A DNA stretch of 20,006 bases from an uncultured Clostridia bacterium (GTDB taxonomy: Bacteria > Bacillota > Clostridia > Christensenellales > UBA1242): positions 1-20,006 of the forward strand of contig CALCWV010000028.1 of the NCBI GenBank assembly GCA_937907645.1, read 5' to 3'. The notes below the pieces were generated by a model, which was given only the letters and a program-made list of their open reading frames with translations, ran no database searches and was not told the DNA's origin. A program made the translations under genes and the position numbers. Numbering within the stretch: the first letter of the stretch is position 1; every line of letters starts with the position of its first letter. Below are positions 1 to 6,331 of this stretch, piece by piece.

Positions 1-108
1 GGGAACCTGAAACAAAGAAACTACAAGAAAAATCTCTTGATTTCTGCTGTCATAACTCTGCGAATGAGAATTGTTAAAAGAAAAAATTGTTCGAAGAAAT
101 GCAAATAA
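1..108. other. Unassigned left edge
   Basis: Two plus-strand frames are open from the window edge, ending at TAA 75-77 and TAA 106-108. Either could be the 3' end of a gene convergent with pnp, since a two-way terminator follows directly. The fragments are 24 and 35 codons and show no recognisable motif, so no gene is claimed. Confidence 0.2.
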
Positions 109-230
109 AACAAAAAAAGCGAGCAGGACAAGGCTCGAGGGTCAGCCGAGGTGGGCGCATAGTTTCCTATGTAACCATCTCGGGTGGGCCTCAGTAAACA
201 CAGTCCTGCGACGCTTTTTTTGTTTTATTT
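103..230. terminator. Large bidirectional terminator or structured RNA after pnp
   Basis: Outer arms 103-121 and 212-230 are a perfect 19-bp inverted repeat of A/T tracts plus GCG, so each strand ends in a GC step followed by a T-rich run. Inside lie a 7-bp stem (123-129 with 203-209), a 9-bp stem with one G-U pair (146-154 with 175-183) and a 5-bp tip (158-162 with 167-171) whose loop reads TTTC on the plus strand and GAAA on the minus strand. The pnp stop codon sits inside the 3' arm. The ends fit a two-way terminator. The roughly 80-nt ordered interior is more than a terminator needs and could be an independent RNA. It lacks the conserved SRP loop and the RNase P and tmRNA signatures I know. 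Confidence 0.65.
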
Positions 231-2318
231 TAGCACGCGTCTGAGGTCGACACGACCTTTGTCATCAATCTTAATAACTTCAACAGTTACTTGATCTCCG
301 ATCTTAACAACGTCTTCAACCTTCTCTACTCTCTTGTCAGAAAGCTTTGAAATGTGAATCATTCCTTCTTTTCCTCCGCCAAGATCAACGAAAGCTCCGA
401 ATGTCATGATTCTTGAAACTGTTCCTTCGTAAGTTTTGCCAACTTCAAGGTCTTCAGCAATTGCAAGAATAATCTTTTTAGCTTTTTGAGCCATTGCTTC
501 ATCTGGCGTAGCAACGTAAACACGTCCGTCGTCTTCGATATCAATCTTAACGCCAGTTTGTTCAATAATCTTATTGATTGTTTTTCCGCCTGATCCAATA
601 ACATCTTTGATTTTGTCTGGATTGATTGTGAAGATAATAATCTTAGGAGCGTATTTAGAAAGTTCTTTTCTTGGCTCTGGGATTGTTTCTAAAAGTTTGT
701 TCATAATGAACATTCTTCCTTCTCTTGCTTGGTGAAGAGCTGTTGTAAGAATGTTTTTGTCAATTCCTTTGATTTTGATATCCATTTGGATAGCTGTAAC
801 ACCCTTTTCTGTTCCTGTTACTTTGAAGTCCATATCTCCGAGGAAGTCTTCCAATCCTTGGATATCTGAAAGTACAGCGACTTTTCCGCTTGCTTCATCT
901 TTGATAAGACCCATAGCAATTCCTGCTACTGGTGATGAAATTGGAACACCAGCGTCCATAAGAGCTAATGTTGATCCGCAAACAGAAGCCATTGAAGATG
1001 ATCCGTTTGATGAAAGGATTTCTGATACTAAACGAATAGCATATGGGAATTCTTCATCGCAAGGAATAACTGGCTCTAAAGCTCTTTCAGCTAAAGCACC
1101 GTGTCCGATTTCTCTTCTGCCTGGGCTCTTTAATTGTCTTGCTTCACCTGTTGCATAAGGTGGCATATTGTAATGGTGAACGTATCTATTTACTTCTTCG
1201 TCATCAAGTCCTTCCAACTTTTGAATATCAGCAACTGTGCCGAGAGTAAGAGTTGTAAGAGCTTGTGTTTGTCCACGTGTGAATAATCCTGTTCCGTGTA
1301 CACGAGGCAAAAGACCTACATCACACCAAATAGGACGAATTTCAGTTAATTTTCTTCCGTCTGGACGAATTCCTTGGTTGATGATCTTTGCTCTAACTTT
1401 TTCTTTAGTCATTTTATAAAGTACATCCCCGATGAATTTTTCACAGTCTGGGAATTGCTCAGCAAAATGAGCTTTAACGTCTGCGTCGACTTCTTCTTGA
1501 CGATTTTGTCTTTCTTCTCTATCAAAAGTATCCAAAGCATAGTCTAATTTCTTGTCAGCATATTCTCTAACTGCTGCATTGATTTCGTCTGGAATAACTT
1601 CATATTGGATTTTGTCGTTAACAGGTTTACCAATTTCAGCTTTAACTTCTTTGATAAACTTAACAATTTTCTTAATTTCTTCGTGAGCGAACATGATAGC
1701 ATCAAGCATAACATCTTCTGGAACTTCCTTAGCACCTGCTTCAACCATTAAAACAGCTTCGTCTGTTCCACTTACTGTCAAATGCATTCTGCTCTTTTCT
1801 CTCTCTTCTGCATTTGGGTTGATGATAAATTTTCCATCAACGAGTCCAACTTGTACTGATCCTGTTGGTCCTGCGAAAGGAATATCAGAAATTGAAAGCG
1901 CAAAAGATGATCCTAACATTGCAAGTACTTCTGGAGCAACGTCAGGTTCTACTGAAAGTGCTGTAGCTACAACTGATACATCATTGTAGAATCCCTTTGG
2001 GAAAAGTGGTCTAAGAGGTCTGTCGATAAGTCTTGAAGTTAAGATAGCCTTGTCTGAAGGTCTACCCTCTCTCTTCTTAAATCCTCCTGGAATTTTTCCA
2101 ACTGAGTACATTTTTTCTTCAAAATCTACTCCTAATGGGAAGAAGTCAATACCTGGGCGAGGTTCTTTTGCCATTGTTACGTTAACCATAACAACTGTTT
2201 CACCACATCTTACTAAGCAAGATCCGTTTGCTTGCTCGCAAAGTCTACCTGTTTCGAAAGAAACTTTCTTCCCACCGATTTCAATTTCGAAAACCTTTGC
2301 TGAATTTTTTGTTGTCAT
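225..2318 (-). CDS. pnp: Polyribonucleotide nucleotidyltransferase (PNPase)
   Basis: Phosphorolytic 3'-to-5' exoribonuclease that degrades mRNA to nucleoside diphosphates. In this family it works as a cytoplasmic trimer, often in the degradosome. The product is 697 residues, the usual length. Visible in order: first RNase PH domain (about 12-140), all-helical linker, second RNase PH domain (about 320-520) with the catalytic aspartate segment SDIQGLEDFLGDMDFKV, KH domain with the GSGG loop (IGSGGKTINKI), and a C-terminal S1 domain (about 615-690) beginning GKTYEGTVSRIMTFGAFVDL. An upstream in-frame start exists at 2354, but the ATG at 2318 follows AAAGGAGATGTT and begins MTTKNSAK, so I chose it. 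It is the second gene after rpsO, 62 nt away. A hairpin between them may control readthrough. Confidence 0.97.
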   Translation of the reverse strand: MTTKNSAKVFEIEIGGKKVSFETGRLCEQANGSCLVRCGETVVMVNVTMAKEPRPGIDFFPLGVDFEEKMYSVGKIPGGFKKREGRPSDKAILTSRLIDRPLRPLFPKGFYNDVSVVATALSVEPDVAPEVLAMLGSSFALSISDIPFAGPTGSVQVGLVDGKFIINPNAEEREKSRMHLTVSGTDEAVLMVEAGAKEVPEDVMLDAIMFAHEEIKKIVKFIKEVKAEIGKPVNDKIQYEVIPDEINAAVREYADKKLDYALDTFDREERQNRQEEVDADVKAHFAEQFPDCEKFIGDVLYKMTKEKVRAKIINQGIRPDGRKLTEIRPIWCDVGLLPRVHGTGLFTRGQTQALTTLTLGTVADIQKLEGLDDEEVNRYVHHYNMPPYATGEARQLKSPGRREIGHGALAERALEPVIPCDEEFPYAIRLVSEILSSNGSSSMASVCGSTLALMDAGVPISSPVAGIAMGLIKDEASGKVAVLSDIQGLEDFLGDMDFKVTGTEKGVTAIQMDIKIKGIDKNILTTALHQAREGRMFIMNKLLETIPEPRKELSKYAPKIIIFTINPDKIKDVIGSGGKTINKIIEQTGVKIDIEDDGRVYVATPDEAMAQKAKKIILAIAEDLEVGKTYEGTVSRIMTFGAFVDLGGGKEGMIHISKLSDKRVEKVEDVVKIGDQVTVEVIKIDDKGRVDLRRVLK

Positions 2319-2329
2319 AACATCTCCTT

Positions 2330-2367
2330 TAAAAATTAACAAAAAAGGGCACAAAAAACTTTGTCCC
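2330..2367 (-). terminator. Intercistronic hairpin with U-run, rpsO-pnp
   Basis: On the minus strand GGGACAAA and TTTGTGCCC (within 2347-2367) form an 8-bp stem with one bulged G and a 4-nt loop, followed by TTTTTTGTT and more T. This looks like a leaky intrinsic terminator or an RNA-processing site that sets the ratio of rpsO to pnp. In Escherichia coli the rpsO-pnp intergenic region carries RNase III sites used by PNPase to control itself; whether this hairpin works that way is inference. Confidence 0.5.
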
Positions 2368-2380
2368 CCTCTCTATTTAA

Positions 2381-2650
2381 TTATTTTACTTCTCTGATAC
2401 CGAGAGCTTTAATAAGTTCTCTGTACGCATTGATATCTCTATCTTTTAGATAAAGTAATAAGCCTTTTCTCTTACCAACCATTTGGAACAATCCTCTTCT
2501 TGAGTGATCGTCTTGCTTGTTAGCTTTCAAATGTTCTGTAAGGTGATTGATTCTTTCTGTAAGTAAAGCAACTTGAACTTGAACTGATCCAGTGTCGTGT
2601 TCTGATTGTTTGTACTTAGAAATAATCTCTTGTTTCTTAGCTGTATCCAT
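2381..2650 (-). CDS. rpsO: 30S ribosomal protein S15
   Basis: Primary-binding protein of the 30S subunit that holds the 16S rRNA three-way junction of helices 20-22. The product has 89 residues, the universal length, and shows the family core DTGSVQVQVALLTERINHLTEHL, then DDHSRRGLFQMVGKRKGLL and a YLKDRD ending. The ATG follows GGAGGTAACAC. It is the promoter-proximal gene of an rpsO-pnp operon. A folded leader between promoter and gene probably binds S15 and lowers its own translation, as in other bacteria. Confidence 0.98.
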   Translation of the reverse strand: MDTAKKQEIISKYKQSEHDTGSVQVQVALLTERINHLTEHLKANKQDDHSRRGLFQMVGKRKGLLLYLKDRDINAYRELIKALGIREVK

Positions 2651-2660
2651 GTGTTACCTC

Positions 2661-2725
2661 CTACTAATTTGACACCTAGTCCGAAGTTGTGCGTCGAGGC
2701 GATCATCACCCTGCGAATTAGGTCA
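2661..2725 (-). promoter_or_regulatory. Candidate S15 autoregulatory leader RNA
   Basis: On the minus strand the leader folds into a three-way junction. The closing stem is CTAATT with AATTAG (2716-2721 with 2664-2669). One arm is GGTGA-TGA-TCGCC (2698-2710). The other is GACGC with GTGTC (2691-2695 with 2671-2675), enclosing a CAAC-TTCG-GACTAG tip. The junction directly precedes the GGAGG ribosome site. S15 naturally binds a three-way junction, and several unrelated S15 leader classes are known in bacteria. The fold is seen; binding is inferred. Confidence 0.6.
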
Positions 2726-2743
2726 TTTAAAATCGACATTGTT

Positions 2744-2772
2744 ATATTAACACTTTGGTCCCCTTTTGTCAA
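2744..2772 (-). promoter_or_regulatory. Sigma-A promoter of rpsO-pnp
   Basis: On the minus strand TTGACA (2767-2772), a 17-nt spacer and TAATAT (2744-2749) form a near-consensus promoter placed just ahead of the leader. Confidence 0.85.
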
Positions 2773-2816
2773 TCAATTTTTCATATTTTTCAAACATTTT
2801 TTCTTATATTTACTTC

Positions 2817-2845
2817 TTGCAAGATAAAATAAAGTATGATATACT
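2817..2845 (+). promoter_or_regulatory. Promoter of the triad membrane protein
   Basis: TTGCAA (2817-2822), 17-nt spacer, TATACT (2840-2845), with GGAGG at 2856-2860 and the start codon at 2867. It is divergent from the rpsO promoter, whose -35 box lies 45 nt away. Confidence 0.7.
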
Positions 2846-2866
2846 AGATATATATGGAGGTGCTAC

Positions 2867-3844
2867 ATGAGTAACATTAAAGCCTCAACAGCATTTGGAA
2901 GCTTATTTAGATTTGCCTGGTTCATAACAGCACCAATTCTTATCCCTTTATACATTTATCAAGGCGTAAAGACGACAATGCCTTCAAAACTTAAAGAGAA
3001 ATTTAAGGATATTCAAGCGGCAGCAGTTGCAAACGCACAAGCGAGAGCTTCTGCAACACATGGCTACTATAGAACATCGGGCTACTCAACTAGAGAGGTT
3101 TCACCTGCAAACAGTGAGAGCAACCTAAAAATCTATGCAACAAGCATCATCGCTGAAATGATTGACAGAGGATTTACCTATGACACAGTAGCATTTGCTG
3201 GGTATGAAAGAAAAATAGATAAACTCCCTAAATTACTTAAAAGTAACGCATCAATTAGAAAGCGCTTAGCGATCAGATATCACAACAAAACATTCTCTTT
3301 AAAGAAGACTTTGGGAGATCTTAAAGGCTCTTGCCAAGAACTATCCATTGTTACAGCTATAGCACTTGCTTCGCAGATAGAAAGATGGGGATTCAACTCA
3401 GCAGCTGGAGACCTAAAAATTCAAGACAAGATAACTAGCGTAGATCACATTAAATTCTTGCAATCCTTCCCTGCTGACACAAAAGTAAAGATTATTTTTG
3501 GAGATTTGGTTGATCCTGCAGGAAAACCTGATAGTCATGCTATTATTGAAACCACTTATACCAATGCTGCGGGCGAATCAAAGACTATGATTATTGACCC
3601 TGCACTAATCTTTGGTGCTACATCTAAGTCCGCACAAAGACTTACATCAAGAAAGTTCTGCTTTGTTACTCCTGAAACATATGCAACAAACCTTGCAAAT
3701 AACTATGGTTGTTCATTCACTCCAAATACTGAGATTGAGATCAAGCAAAACAGACCTATAGAAAATCTCTACAGAGATCTCTATAGCATAGGGAGACTCT
3801 ATTCAGATACACCAAACTACTTCTACAGAGCAAGAACTAAGTAA
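2867..3844 (+). CDS. Membrane-anchored protein with Cys-His-Asp triad (transglutaminase/papain-like)
   Basis: I do not recognise a named family. The 325-residue product has one hydrophobic segment near the N terminus (about residues 13-32), an Ala/Gln-rich helical linker (45-63) and a globular remainder. Three spaced motifs look like a thiol catalytic triad: GSCQELSIV (Cys156), DSHAIIET (His224) and IIDPAL (Asp244). This Cys, His, Asp order with a helix after Cys and strands before His and Asp is typical of the transglutaminase-like fold, which includes proteases and amidases. No cleavable signal is evident, so the enzyme part is on one side of the membrane, orientation unknown. The ATG follows GGAGGTGCTAC. 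It is monocistronic: own promoter before it and a clear terminator after it. The triad is seen; catalysis and substrate are inferred. Confidence 0.7.
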   Translation: MSNIKASTAFGSLFRFAWFITAPILIPLYIYQGVKTTMPSKLKEKFKDIQAAAVANAQARASATHGYYRTSGYSTREVSPANSESNLKIYATSIIAEMIDRGFTYDTVAFAGYERKIDKLPKLLKSNASIRKRLAIRYHNKTFSLKKTLGDLKGSCQELSIVTAIALASQIERWGFNSAAGDLKIQDKITSVDHIKFLQSFPADTKVKIIFGDLVDPAGKPDSHAIIETTYTNAAGESKTMIIDPALIFGATSKSAQRLTSRKFCFVTPETYATNLANNYGCSFTPNTEIEIKQNRPIENLYRDLYSIGRLYSDTPNYFYRARTK

Positions 3845-3898
3845 CAAAATCGCTCAAAGCAATTGAACAAACTTGTTCAAAAATGTATATGACAAAAA

Positions 3899-3926
3899 AA
3901 CAACGGGCTATCTGCTCGTTGTTTTT
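3899..3926. terminator. Bidirectional intrinsic terminator
   Basis: A 10-bp stem (3899-3908 with 3914-3923, AACAACGGGC opposite GCTCGTTGTT with one G-U pair) and loop TATCT, flanked by A7 on the left and T6 on the right. It serves the plus-strand triad gene and the convergent leucine-rich repeat gene. Confidence 0.85.
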
Positions 3927-3957
3927 TCATTCTTTAAATTATTCAGATGTTTTATAC

Positions 3958-4740
3958 TTAGTTTTTATTTCTTCCGCCAGCTTCAGCACTTTTCTTGTAT
4001 CTGACAAGTTCAGTGTTTTCTGGGAGGAAAGCTGAAATGTCAGATACTTTCTTCTCTCCCATTGTGCAATTTACACAAAGAAGGTTCTCTGGTGCAGGAA
4101 GTCTAAATGATTTAAGAGATTTGCATCCCTCTAAAGATCCGAGTAAGAAAAGAGTATCGATTGTTGGAGGAACATCCAATTCCTTTAAGCTTTCGCAATC
4201 CTCAAAAGCTGAAATAACTAAGAATTTTAAATTTCCATTTTCTGCAAAGTTTACTTCTTTTAAATCATCACATCCTTTAAACGCCTCTCTGTCGATATAC
4301 TCAACACTTGCTGGAATATCAATTCTTTTCAAACTTGAGCAGTTAAGAAATGTTCTTGGCTCAATTACACTCAATTCAGGAAGAGATATTTCTTCTATAG
4401 ATGGACATTCTGCAAATGCATAAGTTCCGATCTTCTTTACTGTACTTGGAATGTTTACTTCTCTAAGATTGAAGCAACATGTGAAAGCAAGATTTCCAAT
4501 CTCCTCTACACCTTCAGCCATTGTTACTTTCTCTAAAGCAGACATTTCACAAAAGTCTTGATCTTCAATTTTTTTCAGTGATCCTGGGATTTCTAACTCA
4601 AACATAAATGATTTAATAAATAAGCTATCAAATGCTCCTTTTTCAATTTTCTCAACACCTTCTGGAATAATAAGCTTTCCATCTTCTGTTATATCCATTG
4701 CATCAACGCTTGTTAAAACGCCATTTTTTGAAATTTTCAT
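3958..4740 (-). CDS. BspA-type leucine-rich repeat protein
   Basis: The 260-residue product is almost wholly made of LRR_5 (BspA/TpLRR) repeats of about 23 residues. The pattern I..GAF..C..L..V.IP.SV..IG..AF is seen repeatedly, for example LREVNIPSTVKKIGTYAFAEC and LKRIDIPASVEYIDREAFKGC. There is no signal peptide, membrane helix or wall anchor, so it should be cytosolic, unlike classical BspA surface adhesins. An upstream TTG (4776) is in frame, but the ATG at 4740 follows AGGGGG and begins MKISKNGVLTSVD. The C terminus is charged (RYKKSAEAGGRNKN). Such proteins are usually binding scaffolds; the partner is unknown. It has its own strong promoter and shares a terminator with its convergent neighbour. 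Confidence 0.9.
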   Translation of the reverse strand: MKISKNGVLTSVDAMDITEDGKLIIPEGVEKIEKGAFDSLFIKSFMFELEIPGSLKKIEDQDFCEMSALEKVTMAEGVEEIGNLAFTCCFNLREVNIPSTVKKIGTYAFAECPSIEEISLPELSVIEPRTFLNCSSLKRIDIPASVEYIDREAFKGCDDLKEVNFAENGNLKFLVISAFEDCESLKELDVPPTIDTLFLLGSLEGCKSLKSFRLPAPENLLCVNCTMGEKKVSDISAFLPENTELVRYKKSAEAGGRNKN

Positions 4741-4811
4741 TTTTCCCCCTAATTTATAAAGAACAACTCTACTCAAATGTATCTTTTTGTTCTTTCTCCT
4801 TAAACATGGAT

Positions 4812-4840
4812 AGTATAGTTTAAACCAACTCTATTGTCAA
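4812..4840 (-). promoter_or_regulatory. Sigma-A promoter of the LRR gene
   Basis: On the minus strand TTGACA (4835-4840), 17-nt spacer, TATACT (4812-4817). The transcript leader is about 65 nt and contains AAGGAG well upstream of the gene, followed by the AGGGGG used at 4740. Confidence 0.85.
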
Positions 4841-4915
4841 TATTCTTTTGATATAAAAAATGATTTTTTTCACAAAAATATTGGCTAAAAATGAAATGTT
4901 AGCATACACTTTTTT

Positions 4916-6328
4916 TTATTTGAAAAATTGACGTTTTCTTTCAACCATTTCGTCAATTTGTCTGATATAGTCATCAATGAATTTTACATTGAAGGAGCGC
5001 TCAATTCTATTTTCGAAGTTGAAGACTCTCTTTGACGCTGCATTAGCACCAACGGCCATAATTGTAGTTATTTCTTCCATGCTGTCAATATTAAAAATGC
5101 AGATGTTTTCATCGCGGAAGAAACCTACGTTTTCTAGCCCGCCAAGTTGATTCTTCTGACGATATAGATAATATGGCTTATAGCCATTTGCCATTACTTT
5201 GTCCTCGGCCTCTTGAAGTGCTCGCTGTAGGTCGAATTGTGTGAGCCCCTTATCCTGTTGATCACGTAGAAGTGATCCGTTTTTAAGGGATAATGTGTGA
5301 ATTGTGAGATTGTGAGGAGCAAGCTCAAGCAGAGTGTAAATTGTCTTTGTGAACTGACCCTTTCCTTCCCCTGGGAGTCCCGCTATAACATCCATATTGA
5401 TATCAAAATCATATTCTAGAGCCATAGCATAAGCATTGATAACATCTTCGACCTTGTGATTTCTCCCTATTCTCTTCAAAGTTGCATCACAGAAAGTTTG
5501 AGGATTGATTGAAATTCTTGTTACTCCATATTTTTTAAGTACATCAAGTTTCTCTCTCGTTATCGTGTCAGGCCTGCCACATTCAACAGTAAATTCATTC
5601 ACGGAGAAAGTTATTTCTCTAAGAAGTCTGTCCAGCTGCTCAGCAGTAAGTACAGTTGGTGTCCCTCCGCCTATGTAGATATTTCTGACGATATATGATT
5701 TCTTTGCGATAATCTCCTTTGCAGCATGAATTTCCTTTATCAAGCAGTCAATATATGTTTCAACTTTGTCCTTCACACGAGCAAGCTCGTTAGAAATAAA
5801 AGAACAATACATGCAGCGGCTTGGACAGATAGGAATATTTACATAAAAATCAATCAAGTTGTCGTTTCGAATCATCCCGCGTTGATTTTTCAATATCTTG
5901 GCAACAAGTTTTGCTTTCTGCTCGCTAACGCGAAATTCTTTTTGCAGGTACTCCGCTACAACATACTCCTTTACCTCACCACTCTCAATAAGATCCCTTG
6001 CAAGCTTCGTTGGTCTTATACCAGTCAGCGCCCCCCAAGGGAGTTTTTTGTTATATAGCTTTGACATTAAATCGTATAGATTATTTTTAACAAATCTTTT
6101 TCTAAAACTCTTGTATCTAAGTGGTGACAAGTTTTGAGGAATCTTATTTTCAAAGCCATAAACTGACTTTTTATTCCCCTCTTCAATTGTAAAAGTATTT
6201 ACACAAATATCATTCAAAAAATTCTCTTCATGATAAAGGCTTATTCCGTCATCACTATCCTTTTCGAACAGACGCAATAGGTCAACAATATCCATTTCTA
6301 AATCTTCTGATTTTGTAAATACTTTCAT
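4916..6328 (-). CDS. hemZ: HemZ-type radical SAM coproporphyrinogen III oxidase-like protein
   Basis: The 470-residue protein has an N-terminal family-specific region ending in LPWGALTGIRPTKLA, then a radical SAM domain with the Fe-S ligand motif CPSRCMYC (Cys168, Cys172, Cys175), GGGTPT (220-225) and the HemN-like segment TVECGRPDTI. This order is that of the HemZ group (HemN relatives annotated as oxygen-independent coproporphyrinogen III dehydrogenases). A true haem role is uncertain: no other haem gene is in the window, and HemN relatives also include haem chaperones and methyltransferases. The ATG lies 3 nt after the recJ stop, and the recJ end supplies GAGGAA as ribosome site, so the two are translationally coupled and form an operon. 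Confidence 0.85.
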   Translation of the reverse strand: MKVFTKSEDLEMDIVDLLRLFEKDSDDGISLYHEENFLNDICVNTFTIEEGNKKSVYGFENKIPQNLSPLRYKSFRKRFVKNNLYDLMSKLYNKKLPWGALTGIRPTKLARDLIESGEVKEYVVAEYLQKEFRVSEQKAKLVAKILKNQRGMIRNDNLIDFYVNIPICPSRCMYCSFISNELARVKDKVETYIDCLIKEIHAAKEIIAKKSYIVRNIYIGGGTPTVLTAEQLDRLLREITFSVNEFTVECGRPDTITREKLDVLKKYGVTRISINPQTFCDATLKRIGRNHKVEDVINAYAMALEYDFDINMDVIAGLPGEGKGQFTKTIYTLLELAPHNLTIHTLSLKNGSLLRDQQDKGLTQFDLQRALQEAEDKVMANGYKPYYLYRQKNQLGGLENVGFFRDENICIFNIDSMEEITTIMAVGANAASKRVFNFENRIERSFNVKFIDDYIRQIDEMVERKRQFFK

Positions 6329-6331
6329 ATC

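Noticed and set aside
103..230. SRP RNA, 6S RNA, tmRNA or RNase P RNA
   Set aside because: The conserved SRP GGAA-loop context, the tmRNA GGATTCGAC-type start and the RNase P core are missing, and the element is short for 6S RNA.
751..1158. Plus-strand open frame inside pnp
   Set aside because: It lies opposite a strongly conserved enzyme gene and its translation has no recognisable motif; it is a shadow of pnp codon use.
4741..4776. TTG start for the leucine-rich repeat protein
   Set aside because: The ATG at 4740 has AGGGGG at proper spacing, while the TTG has none close by.
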